Shown here: positions 36,323 to 44,121 of the stretch, in pieces
Numbering within the stretch: position 1 is the first letter of the stretch
How the letters are laid out: each line of letters starts with the position of its first letter
Origin: an uncultured Lachnospiraceae bacterium
Lineage (GTDB): Bacteria; Bacillota; Clostridia; Lachnospirales; Lachnospiraceae
Assembly: GCA_947589305.1 (NCBI GenBank)
Contig: CANQAP010000013.1
Location: 1-47,899 of the forward strand
DNA: 47,899 nt
Direction of reading: 5' to 3'
The notes under the pieces: model-generated
Database searches by the model: none
Seen by the model: the letters and a program-made list of their open reading frames with translations, nothing else
Told to the model about the DNA's origin: nothing
Program-made: the position numbers and the translations under genes

Positions 36323-39300
36323 TTAATGTCTAATTGAAAAATAATTAATCAGTATTTCTTTTATATGATGGTAACGTCTTGCATATGAGTTTTCGACACG
36401 TATTAATTGTAAATTATGTGTACGACAAATCTCTTCTTTTTTTCTGTCTCTATTTTTTACTACGTCATCTTCAAAATGCTCTTTTCCATCTAGTTCAATA
36501 GCCAGTACCGGAATTTCTTGTCCACCGATTTTTTCATATACTACAAAATCAAATCGCCCACTATAAAATAAATCATTATGACTGTCGTTATGAGTAAATA
36601 CTTGTGCGATTGCTACTTCCTTACGTACTGTGAATGAATTCTGCGATAAATATAGATTTTCCAGTGCATGGTTCAGATTTTGCAAAAAGGATTCTTCCGT
36701 AGCAGTGCTAAAAGGTTTTATTCCCAATGCACGTGAATTAGCATATTTTTGCGTCACTTCGGTTTGTCCATTGGATTTTACATATTGGATCAATTCAAAC
36801 AGATCATCATCTTCTGTATTATTGTGCAGTCGTGCAATATTTTTCATATTGGACAAAATAATCAGTTTATCTTTTGCACGGGAGGTAGCTACATTAATTA
36901 ATTCTCTGTTATTTTTCAACCAGTTATATGTTCCTAAATTGGTACGTTCTGTAATCGCTGTTGAAAATAAAATGATATCCTTTTCATCCCCCTGAAAGGC
37001 ATGTACTGTACCGCAAACCACTTGTTCTAACTTCTTTTCTTTGATCATTGCATCAATCAATTTTTTCTGATTAACAAATGGCGTTACAATTCCTATTGAT
37101 TTATCATGATTTGCCATTGCATATTTTATAATTTCTTCTACTTCAGCCGGTGCCGTATTTTTTATGGTTGTCGGTACACTTTGCACATCAATAAACATTA
37201 ACGGATGTTCTTCGTTACTGTTAGATTTAATACGCAATTTTGAATTATAATATTTTTTGTTGTTAAACTGTATGATCTTTTCATTACAACGATAATGATA
37301 ATGCAGTAATATTTCATCGCTGACTGCGTCACATGCTAAATATGTTTTATATATAGAGTTTTTACGATAATCATAATCCTCCTGAACAGAATATCTTTTT
37401 CGAAGTTGCTGATTTGTAATTTCATCTAATAAAATAACCGGACTCAGTTGCTGCGGATCACCAACTAACATTAAATGTTCGCCTCGAATAATCGGAACAA
37501 GTGAAACAGCATTATTACATTGACTTGCTTCATCTATGATCGTCATATCAAAAAGCGGCTCCGGTTTACCTAGCCGGTGTGCTGAAATACAGGTGGTCAC
37601 AATAATTGGAAAAATTCTTTGTAGTTTTTTTACACATTCCGTTTTATTTAAATATTTTATAAATTTATCCGTTTGTGTTTTGGGATCTTGAATGAAAAGA
37701 ATCTTTTTTAAATCGTCATTTTTAGGTTCATCAATTCTTTTAATATATCTAGCAGAAATATAATATAGATACTTTTTTAATTCATCCAAGTCATCATCTA
37801 ATAACGCATAAGCATCCTCTTCTGTAATTGTTCCGGCTGCATCAATCTTTGCATTGATCTGCCGCATCTGTCGATCCACCAAATCAACCTGATAGGGCAG
37901 CATCTGAATAGGTATCTGACGCTGGTTATTATCATCTATCAAACGATTAATAGTTTCTCTCCTATCCTTTAAATCCAAAATTTCTTCATAATTTTTCAAT
38001 AGGTTTGACAATTGTTTTGCCCGTTTAATCCGATCCCCTTTCTCTCGGTCCAGTGTGGATTCATACACGGTAATAGATCTTGTCATGTTATAAAGCGTTT
38101 TTATATATGTTAACGCATTTTGCATAACATCCTGACTTCCTATTCGCAAAATTGGAAACGGTATTTTGTTTCCTTTGTATTTGATGTTTGACAGCTTTTC
38201 AAATACTCCTTCTACCGGATGGTTATTATAGGAAGCAAATAAAACGGTCTTTTCATTAAAAAAAGCTGTAATGATCGTATTTATGATTGTATTCGTTTTG
38301 CCAGTTCCGGGTGGACCTTGAATATAAGCAACTGGATATTTCATAGCTGTATTTATAGCTAATAATTGATCCAAATTCACATTTTTATTGATCAGTGCGA
38401 TGGGATATGTTTTTCGTCTTTTCGGTTGATTCAATAAATCGCCAAAAAATGCTTTGATCGGACCCGTTACATTACCAGATTGATACATATCTATAATGGA
38501 GTTATACTCCGTATGTAAATCTAAGATGACGTCCATACCCAATCCGATAACATAAGGCATATCATCTACTGCAGCCATTTGTTGGTTTTTTCCCATAATA
38601 CAGTCCTTAATCTTCTCTTGATTTGCTTCAAAATCTTTTAATAATTCGTATTCTTCTGCATCTAAATAATACCGGATAGTTTCTTTCACATTGCCATCTA
38701 TCGTATATTCAGTGCAAATAGTGATTTCATCGTCGGCTCGAAGCATTTTATTTTTCACATCTAAATTTAATTGCCGATATGCTAAAACATACAATCCCCT
38801 GCTTGTATGAATGCTTAATACATTCATAGCCAATCGTTGTATTCTTAAATATTCTTTATTATTGTGCTTATCTAATGCCTTGGCTTGAAAATTATCAACA
38901 ATTTCTTGAAATTGTTCTTGGCTTAGTTTATATTTTCCATCCAAAAAACTGTCCGTGTCCATATAATGGATTAATTTAAAATCCGTTCGATACGGAACGG
39001 TATCTAAACGATTACACATTTCCAAATAGCTTAATATTTTCAAATTAGCAACATTATCAAAATATTTTTGATATTTATGTGGATTTAGTTTAATATCTTC
39101 TACTAAATCCTGATTGGTCGGATAATAAGAACCCTCGATGATTTCAGAAGATTGAATTGCCTCAATACGTACATTTAAATTAGCGATTGTATATTTCGCT
39201 AAATGCAGACCCTCGACGAATAAAATTCCCTTTACAGCATTGAATCCTTGAATTCCTATCCAATACTTTGTAATCTTTTCATCTCTGTTTTGATATTCAA

Positions 39301-39358
39301 TACTCAGCCATTTTCCCTCATGGATAGCTCTAAAGATATCTCTGCAAATGTGATTCAT
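36323..39358 (-). CDS. Superfamily 1 (Upf1/DNA2-like) helicase fused to a DUF2726-like nuclease domain
   Basis: The 1011-residue protein has an N-terminal beta-rich region (1-75: EGKWLSIEYQN, then AKYTIANLNVRIEAI) resembling a WYL-type domain. An SF1 helicase core follows: Walker A GPPGTGKT (348-355), DEAS (609-612), VGDPQQLSPV (632-641), GTVHAFQGDEKD (783-794) and NVATSRAKDKL (822-832). A coiled insert occupies about 430-560. The C-terminal domain (about 890-1005) has RFDFVVYE and AIELDGKEHF, a PD-(D/E)XK/DUF2726-like nuclease. Composition is clearly more AT-rich than its neighbours. AAGGGAG precedes the ATG. A defence role is inferred, not shown. Confidence 0.85.
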   Translation of the reverse strand: MNHICRDIFRAIHEGKWLSIEYQNRDEKITKYWIGIQGFNAVKGILFVEGLHLAKYTIANLNVRIEAIQSSEIIEGSYYPTNQDLVEDIKLNPHKYQKYFDNVANLKILSYLEMCNRLDTVPYRTDFKLIHYMDTDSFLDGKYKLSQEQFQEIVDNFQAKALDKHNNKEYLRIQRLAMNVLSIHTSRGLYVLAYRQLNLDVKNKMLRADDEITICTEYTIDGNVKETIRYYLDAEEYELLKDFEANQEKIKDCIMGKNQQMAAVDDMPYVIGLGMDVILDLHTEYNSIIDMYQSGNVTGPIKAFFGDLLNQPKRRKTYPIALINKNVNLDQLLAINTAMKYPVAYIQGPPGTGKTNTIINTIITAFFNEKTVLFASYNNHPVEGVFEKLSNIKYKGNKIPFPILRIGSQDVMQNALTYIKTLYNMTRSITVYESTLDREKGDRIKRAKQLSNLLKNYEEILDLKDRRETINRLIDDNNQRQIPIQMLPYQVDLVDRQMRQINAKIDAAGTITEEDAYALLDDDLDELKKYLYYISARYIKRIDEPKNDDLKKILFIQDPKTQTDKFIKYLNKTECVKKLQRIFPIIVTTCISAHRLGKPEPLFDMTIIDEASQCNNAVSLVPIIRGEHLMLVGDPQQLSPVILLDEITNQQLRKRYSVQEDYDYRKNSIYKTYLACDAVSDEILLHYHYRCNEKIIQFNNKKYYNSKLRIKSNSNEEHPLMFIDVQSVPTTIKNTAPAEVEEIIKYAMANHDKSIGIVTPFVNQKKLIDAMIKEKKLEQVVCGTVHAFQGDEKDIILFSTAITERTNLGTYNWLKNNRELINVATSRAKDKLIILSNMKNIARLHNNTEDDDLFELIQYVKSNGQTEVTQKYANSRALGIKPFSTATEESFLQNLNHALENLYLSQNSFTVRKEVAIAQVFTHNDSHNDLFYSGRFDFVVYEKIGGQEIPVLAIELDGKEHFEDDVVKNRDRKKEEICRTHNLQLIRVENSYARRYHHIKEILINYFSIRH

Positions 39359-39770
39359 AATAACTCCCTTATTTAGACTTTATAATTCTACAATATTTTA
39401 TCATAATTTAGCTATTTTTGTAAATTCATTGTTTATTTATTACTTTAGATTTTACTTATAATAAATTATATCAGAAGGATATGAACCATTGTTTTTTCGT
39501 TAAGATATGTCTTGCCTAGGCGAAGTAGAAAAATAATATCAGAATTCCTTGGTCATTTCTATAAAATATATCTATAACGAATATTACACAACTGTTATAT
39601 GGATCCCTCTTCATATATCACAGCCAAGGGATTGATTTCTATTCAGTTTTCGTTATAAACCGGATCGGATACGTTTGCATATATTATACATTCGCATGAT
39701 TTTAAGGAATATTCCTCTTTCGAGGAACATCTTTTCATAACTTTGTTAACCAAATGTTAACCAAATAGCG
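39359..39770. other. Non-coding AT-rich gap between helicase gene and tRNA-Pro
   Basis: No coding region is convincing here. A small hairpin TTCCTC-tttc-GAGGAA lies at 39712-39727, and an 11-base tandem duplication lies at 39745-39766. The stretch is on the 3' side of tRNA-Pro, where integrating elements usually sit, but no integrase or copy of the tRNA 3' end is visible. Confidence 0.6.
39745..39766. repeat. Two tandem copies of GTTAACCAAAT
   Basis: The 11-mer GTTAACCAAAT is perfectly duplicated head to tail (39745-39755 and 39756-39766), five bases before the terminator hairpin of tRNA-Pro. Such small duplications are seen at recombination junctions or recombinase arm sites. Confidence 0.8.
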
Positions 39771-39804
39771 AAAAACAGCGCCTTTTCCACAAGGCGCTGT
39801 TTTT
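39771..39804 (-). terminator. Terminator after tRNA-Pro
   Basis: AAAAACAGCGCCTT (39771-39784) and AAGGCGCTGTTTTT (39791-39804) form a perfect 14-bp stem with a 6-base loop. The T-run at the end of each arm makes it functional in both directions. It lies 42 bases past the tRNA-Pro 3' end. Confidence 0.9.
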
Positions 39805-39845
39805 CAGCTTTTCAAAAAATCCAGTATTTTCAATGGGTTTCAGAA

Positions 39846-39919
<74 letters not shown>

Positions 39920-39924
39920 TAAAG

Positions 39925-39965
39925 AAGAGTTGTCGGGTATTCCACCTAACAACTCTTGCATTATA
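39925..39965 (-). promoter_or_regulatory. tRNA-Pro -10 box and leader inverted repeat
   Basis: A minus-strand TATAAT (39960-39965) lies 40 bases before the tRNA; the -35 match (GTGCAA) is weak. Between them is a perfect 9-bp inverted repeat AAGAGTTGT/ACAACTCTT (39925-39933 and 39949-39957), which would form a hairpin in the tRNA precursor leader or act as an operator. Confidence 0.45.
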
Positions 39966-40020
39966 TCATATATTCTTTTAAATTGCACTACAAATTTTTC
40001 AAATCTATTCAAATGATGAA

Positions 40021-40227
40021 TTACCGCCGGTTGTCATCCTTCGATTTTGGGCGATGGAGGGGATATCCGTTCCCCTGCAGGTCGGTTGTTTCCGTGCAGA
40101 CAGTTTCCGCTTCCTGTTTTTCTTGAATCGGGCGGCTGCTTTCCCATATCCCTTCCGGCATGGTGGGGATCGGTCGTTTTTTCTCGGTCCGTCTCTTGAA
40201 TAAATCCGGCATACTTGAATCTGACAT
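40021..40227 (-). CDS. Small hydrophilic protein downstream of the Y-family polymerase
   Basis: The predicted 68-residue protein starts MSDSSMPDLFKRRTEKKRP and is rich in charged residues and proline. It has no recognised domain or membrane segment. The ATG at 40227 follows AAAGGAG by about 11 bases; the longer frame to 40293 reads through the ribosome site. It is the third gene of the LexA-box cassette, 90 bases after dinB. The expression unit is inferred from strand and spacing. Confidence 0.55.
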   Translation of the reverse strand: MSDSSMPDLFKRRTEKKRPIPTMPEGIWESSRPIQEKQEAETVCTETTDLQGNGYPLHRPKSKDDNRR

Positions 40228-40317
40228 ACTTGGTACGCTCCTTTCTGGTACTAGTATGCAGAAATCTAAAAAAAATATTCGAATCAATTTCACCGGCTGG
40301 TGATCATGCCGGAATGG

Positions 40318-41583
40318 TTACGATTCCGGCGGTAGTTCGCCGATCACACCCGTTCGCTTTTCCTTGGATAAGCCGCCGCTCATATGCTCCTGCGCAGTAT
40401 TGATAAATCTTGCCCGTTGGATCGCGTCTTCTCCATAGCGGGAGCGGATGCGGTCAATGGCAGTATTCAGTTTAGACAATTTTTCATTCTGCTCGGAAGA
40501 AAACAGATCATATTGATGACAGTTGTCATTTGTGACATGACCGGCGGATACGCCGATCTGTCGGATCGGTTCCTGATTCCAAGTCTGGTCGAACAGCATA
40601 CAGGCAGTCTGATACAGGACTTCCGTTACATTGGTCGGTGTCAGCAAGGTAGTCTGATGGGACTGATGCTGAAAATTATAATCCACGATAGAAACAGAAA
40701 TGACACTGATATATGCCTGATCCATCCGGATGCGGGCGGCGACCGTTTCACAAAGAGAGAGCAAAAATGACTTGGCTGTTTCCGCATCCGTCACATCATA
40801 AGCGATGGTAATGGAATTCCCATAGCTTTTGTTTGCCGCCTTATGATCGGTCACTAACTCTACATCGTGTCCGTTGGCATAATTCCAGATCACTTCTCCG
40901 TGTTTCTTGAAATGATATTGCAGAATACGCAGGTCGCAACGGGCTAATTCGCCGATGGTGTGGAATCCCAGTTCATGCAGTTTCTTGGCGGTAGAACGTC
41001 CGACAAAAAACAAATCCTCAACCGGAAGGGGCCACATTTTTTCCGGTATTTCATTTGGGAATAAAGTATGTACGAGGTTCGGCTTTTTAAAATCCGAAGC
41101 CATCTTTGCCAGCAGCCGGTTGCAGGATACGCCGATATTTACCGTAAATCCAAGGTCGGTAAATATCTTATCCTTTAAATATTCCGCAAAGACAACCGGC
41201 GCGCCATATAACCGTGTCGTACCGGTCATATCACAAAAGGCTTCGTCAATACTGTATTGTTCTACAACCGGTGCATATTCGCGAAGCAGTTCCATCAAAC
41301 GGCGGGAATAGTTTACATAAAGTCCATAATCCGGCGGAACGATCAGTAACTCCGGACATTTTTTACGGGCAGAAACGAGCGGTTCTCCGGTATGTATCTG
41401 ATAGGCTTTGGCAGGCGTAGATTTGGCAAGGACAATGCCGTGGCGGTTTGCTTCATCGCCTCCGATCACAGAAGGAACTGTACGCAGGTCCAACGCTTCC
41501 GGATTTTCCGTCAGGCGGTGGGCAGCTTCCCACGAGAGAAAGGCGCTATTCACATCTACATGATAAATGATCGGTTCCGGCAT
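40318..41583 (-). CDS. dinB: Y-family DNA polymerase (DinB/UvrX-like)
   Basis: The 421-residue lesion-bypass polymerase has the catalytic blocks YHVDVNSAFLSWEA (first Asp) and QYSIDEAFCDMTG (Asp-Glu). Steric-gate and fingers features NRHGIVLAKSTPAKAYQI and a helix-hairpin-helix region FFVGRSTAKKLHELGFHTIGELA follow, then a little-finger domain. The start at 41583 (MPEPIIYHVD) is six bases after AGAAGG; upstream in-frame ATGs overlap that site. It is probably SOS-induced from the LexA-box promoter at 42027-42055. Pol IV versus the UvrX/Pol V-like Firmicutes clade is not settled. Confidence 0.93.
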   Translation of the reverse strand: MPEPIIYHVDVNSAFLSWEAAHRLTENPEALDLRTVPSVIGGDEANRHGIVLAKSTPAKAYQIHTGEPLVSARKKCPELLIVPPDYGLYVNYSRRLMELLREYAPVVEQYSIDEAFCDMTGTTRLYGAPVVFAEYLKDKIFTDLGFTVNIGVSCNRLLAKMASDFKKPNLVHTLFPNEIPEKMWPLPVEDLFFVGRSTAKKLHELGFHTIGELARCDLRILQYHFKKHGEVIWNYANGHDVELVTDHKAANKSYGNSITIAYDVTDAETAKSFLLSLCETVAARIRMDQAYISVISVSIVDYNFQHQSHQTTLLTPTNVTEVLYQTACMLFDQTWNQEPIRQIGVSAGHVTNDNCHQYDLFSSEQNEKLSKLNTAIDRIRSRYGEDAIQRARFINTAQEHMSGGLSKEKRTGVIGELPPES

Positions 41584-41673
41584 ATCCATCCTTCTTTCTG
41601 ATCCGGTTCTGCAAACGTCCTGTGAGTTCCGTATAGAGATCATGCGGCTTCTGCATGACAGCCGGCGGGAGCG

Positions 41674-41946
41674 TTAAGTTAAAAACCGTGTAAGTGACCA
41701 ACGATGCAGATTCACATTATAAGTCAGGTAAAACAGTTGGCGGGTTCCCTCAATGTCGGCAGCACAAGTATACACGAGTTCCCGCGTTCCCGCAAGTCGC
41801 GTCTCTTTCTGGGCAAGTATTTCCAAAACCGGCACAGTGATGATCTGATGCTCCGGCGTCTCGTATTTAAAGCGGACGGGTGTCAGGTCTCCCATAGTGG
41901 AAACCACGCAGAATAACTGAATCGGAATATTAAATTTTCGCTCCAT
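41674..41946 (-). CDS. Small SOS-associated protein upstream of dinB
   Basis: The 90-residue protein begins MERKFNIPIQLFCVVS and is mostly beta-strand-like, with FKYETPEHQIITVPVLEILAQ and a C-terminal YNVNLHRWSLTRFL. I recall similar short proteins beside Y-family polymerases in Clostridia, but no function is known to me. The ATG at 41946 is seven bases after GAAGG. It is the first gene after the LexA box, 90 bases before dinB, so it may act as a polymerase accessory factor. Confidence 0.65.
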   Translation of the reverse strand: MERKFNIPIQLFCVVSTMGDLTPVRFKYETPEHQIITVPVLEILAQKETRLAGTRELVYTCAADIEGTRQLFYLTYNVNLHRWSLTRFLT

Positions 41947-42026
41947 ACACACACCTTCTTTCGCCCGCGCCTTTGATCTTTGGCTGCCATGCGGACAGAC
42001 GCTGATCAGATATCGTCTATACCCTT

Positions 42027-42055
42027 ATAGTATCAGAACGTATGTTCGAAGTAAA
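42027..42055 (-). promoter_or_regulatory. SOS promoter of the dinB cassette
   Basis: On the minus strand, TTTACT (42050-42055), exactly 17 bases and TACTAT (42027-42032). The LexA box lies within the spacer, an ideal place for repression. It would drive the 90-residue gene, dinB and the 68-residue gene. Confidence 0.75.
42036..42047. promoter_or_regulatory. LexA (DinR) operator
   Basis: GAACGTATGTTC is a perfect match to the Gram-positive SOS box GAAC-N4-GTTC. It sits between the -35 and -10 boxes of the promoter reading into the dinB cassette. Confidence 0.88.
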
Positions 42056-42087
42056 GAGGAAAAATTTGTGTGATTTTCCGGTTTGAA

Positions 42088-42116
42088 TTGATTTTCTATG
42101 GATTTGCATATAATAT
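42088..42116 (+). promoter_or_regulatory. Putative promoter of the MarR gene
   Basis: TTGATT (42088-42093), a 17-base spacer and TAATAT (42111-42116); an overlapping TATAAT starts at 42109. It lies about 130 bases upstream of the MarR gene. ATCCGATTG occurs twice downstream (near 42163 and 42188) and may be an operator half-site pair. Confidence 0.4.
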
Positions 42117-42244
42117 AGATATTATGAGAGGTAACATACCCCTCTCTTCTTTTTTATTTACTATCCGATTGATAGATACGATACATCATCCGATTGTCCC
42201 ACAAAAGAGGATCATAAGTAAAAGAATCAGGGAGGTAACATATT

Positions 42245-42733
42245 ATGGAAAAAATCAAAAACCAAGAGGAATCAATGGATACGGCATTTTTGGCAAATGA
42301 AATGACACTCCGTTCTTACCGCTGGAGTCGGGTGAACATGCGGAAATTATTTCAAAATATGTCTATAGCGGACTATACTGCCATTTGGACGCTTTCCAAA
42401 CACATCGAGGAAGAAGAACATCCGAAGATATATTTAAAGGATATCTCTGAAAAGCTGAAACTGGCGATGCCGCGGGTATCTGCCATGGCACGTGGACTTC
42501 AGGAAAAAGGGCTGGTTCACTGGAAACATGACGGAAAAGGGGAAAAAGGAACTTATATTCAGATAACGGAAAACGGTTTGCAGCAGGCAAAGGAACAGCA
42601 GGAACGGATAAAGGAATTTTATCAAACAGTCATCGAACAATTCGGGAAAGAGCGCTTTATCCGGCTGCTTCAGGAAATGGGAGAGTTGGAAGAGATCATG
42701 AGTCAGGAAATGGAAAAACGGGACAAAAAATAA
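42245..42733 (+). CDS. MarR-family transcriptional regulator
   Basis: The 162-residue protein has a winged helix-turn-helix. SIADYTAIWTLSKHI is followed by KIYLKDISEKLKLAMPRVSAMARGLQEKGLVHWKH and a wing DGKGEKGTYIQITENG. Long terminal helices (about 113-155) would form the dimer. GGGAGGT precedes the ATG. No adjacent transporter or enzyme gene runs with it, so it may control itself or a distant gene. Confidence 0.88.
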   Translation: MEKIKNQEESMDTAFLANEMTLRSYRWSRVNMRKLFQNMSIADYTAIWTLSKHIEEEEHPKIYLKDISEKLKLAMPRVSAMARGLQEKGLVHWKHDGKGEKGTYIQITENGLQQAKEQQERIKEFYQTVIEQFGKERFIRLLQEMGELEEIMSQEMEKRDKK

Positions 42734-42811
42734 GATAAAATCAAAACAAATCTAAAGAAAACATGTGAATGGTTGAATAAAAGAGAAAAAAATCCCATAT
42801 TATAAGAAAAA

Positions 42812-42903
42812 TACTTGCATTAAACAATAGATACGGTATAATGAACGCATAAGCATGCTACAATATATCGGAGACGGTTGCCGATGTATTAAAAATGCAA
42901 GTA
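42812..42903. repeat. 10-bp inverted repeat bracketing the operon promoter, with inner hairpin
   Basis: TACTTGCATT (42812-42821) overlaps the -35 box and is the exact reverse complement of AATGCAAGTA (42894-42903), 72 bases away. Between them is a second dyad, AATATATCGG/CCGATGTATT (42862-42871 and 42881-42890, one wobble). The layout suggests a pair of operators allowing loop-type autorepression by the first gene product. Confidence 0.6.
42815..42842 (+). promoter_or_regulatory. Promoter of the HTH-ImmA/IrrE-PIN operon
   Basis: TTGCAT (42815-42820), a 16-base spacer and a perfect TATAAT (42837-42842) lie 98 bases upstream of the HTH gene. Confidence 0.75.
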
Positions 42904-42939
42904 CTATAGGACTGGAGAAAATGAAAAGAGGTAAGCAAT

Positions 42940-43302
42940 ATGTCAATGTTTATAGAAAATGTGAATCGATATTTATCACAGATGAAAATTAAGCAGACTT
43001 TTGTGAGTTTAAAGTCAGGTATCGATACGAAAAAACTATCCCGCATTTTAACCGGAGTGCAGGATATTAATAGTACGGATATGGAACGTATTGCCAAAGC
43101 CTTAGGACAAAAAACGGAATATTTTTTGTCGGATGATTTTACGGTTGTGCCGGTTGCGAAATTTGCGGAAATGCCGGTTGCCTTTTATGTAGGCGAACCG
43201 AGTAAAGAACAGGAAGAATATGCTATGCAGTTGATTGAACTGATTGAAAATGCGGATCAGATCCTGAGTGCAAAAGGACGTTTCATGATGACGGGAGAGT
43301 AA
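42940..43302 (+). CDS. Xre-like helix-turn-helix regulator
   Basis: The 120-residue protein has a helix-turn-helix over about residues 5-65: SQMKIKQTFVSLKSGIDTKKLSRILTG, then DINSTDMERIAKALGQKTEYFLSDDF. The C-terminal third (70-120) is a separate helical segment that may contact the next protein. AGAGG precedes the ATG. It is the first gene of a tight operon, with the metalloprotease gene three bases after its stop. By analogy with ImmR/DdrO-type pairs it is probably a repressor cleaved or inactivated by that protease. Confidence 0.82.
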   Translation: MSMFIENVNRYLSQMKIKQTFVSLKSGIDTKKLSRILTGVQDINSTDMERIAKALGQKTEYFLSDDFTVVPVAKFAEMPVAFYVGEPSKEQEEYAMQLIELIENADQILSAKGRFMMTGE

Positions 43303-43305
43303 GAA

Positions 43306-44118
43306 ATGGACAGTAAGCGGTTGCGGAAAATTATAGCATACAGTCGAGAAAATAAGGCTCGGATCGAGACAAAGATCAAAGAGTTTTATTCTTATGCCGA
43401 CATGGATAATGAAAAAGACTGGTTGAATCTCATGCAGATCGCAAGACCGTTATTCAAGAAAAAGGGATATATCATCATTGAATTGCCACTGGCGGATAAG
43501 GAAATAGGAGCGTTATGTTATAAAGGCGATATCTTAGGATATATGATCTTGAATACGGCATTGCCGAAGGTCAATGTCAATTTCGCCTTATGCCATGAGA
43601 TCTATCATGTCTTTTGTCAGGAAACGGAATGCCGGAATAAAGTGGAATGGTATATGAATGAACATTACTATGAATATGAAGAAGAACATGCCGCCAATCT
43701 ATTTGCAGGTATGCTGTTGATGCCGGAACAAAGCTATCGGTTTATGTTCCGTAAGTTTCAGAATGAAGCGACGGAGCAGGATTCGCAATTAACCGTTTTG
43801 GTGAAATTGATGAGTTATTTTGAAGTCCCATATATGGCGGCTTTGGTCAGATGCTATGAATTAGAATTACTGGAAGCGGGCAAGGTATTAGAAATCTTGA
43901 TCCACGCAGATGAACATGCGATCAGAGAGGAATTTATGAGACTGTGGCTGGATGACAGTATCTTAAATGCCACGAGAAAAGATGATTATAATAACTTAGA
44001 AAGTATGGTAGCATTGTTTGGAACGATATATGAGCAGGAAAACTATGTCGGTGAAAAAAACTTAAAACAAGTGTTGAAAAATATGAAGGTACTCTATGAT
44101 AACATTAAGGGGGAGTAA
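43306..44118 (+). CDS. ImmA/IrrE-family metallopeptidase
   Basis: The 270-residue protein has the zinc motif H97-E98-I-Y-H101 in FALCHEIYHVF. The downstream EEEHAANLFAGMLLMP (about 125-140) carries the third ligand of the ImmA/IrrE (COG2856) family. These proteases cleave Xre-type repressors after a signal. A C-terminal helical region (about 160-270) is of unknown role and may sense the signal. It starts three bases after the HTH gene and ends three bases before the PIN-like gene, so the three are translationally linked. Confidence 0.88.
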   Translation: MDSKRLRKIIAYSRENKARIETKIKEFYSYADMDNEKDWLNLMQIARPLFKKKGYIIIELPLADKEIGALCYKGDILGYMILNTALPKVNVNFALCHEIYHVFCQETECRNKVEWYMNEHYYEYEEEHAANLFAGMLLMPEQSYRFMFRKFQNEATEQDSQLTVLVKLMSYFEVPYMAALVRCYELELLEAGKVLEILIHADEHAIREEFMRLWLDDSILNATRKDDYNNLESMVALFGTIYEQENYVGEKNLKQVLKNMKVLYDNIKGE

Positions 44119-44121
44119 TGG

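Noticed and set aside
36111..39845. Insertion sequence or transposase
   Set aside because: No transposase frame, terminal inverted repeats or target duplication are visible around the helicase gene.
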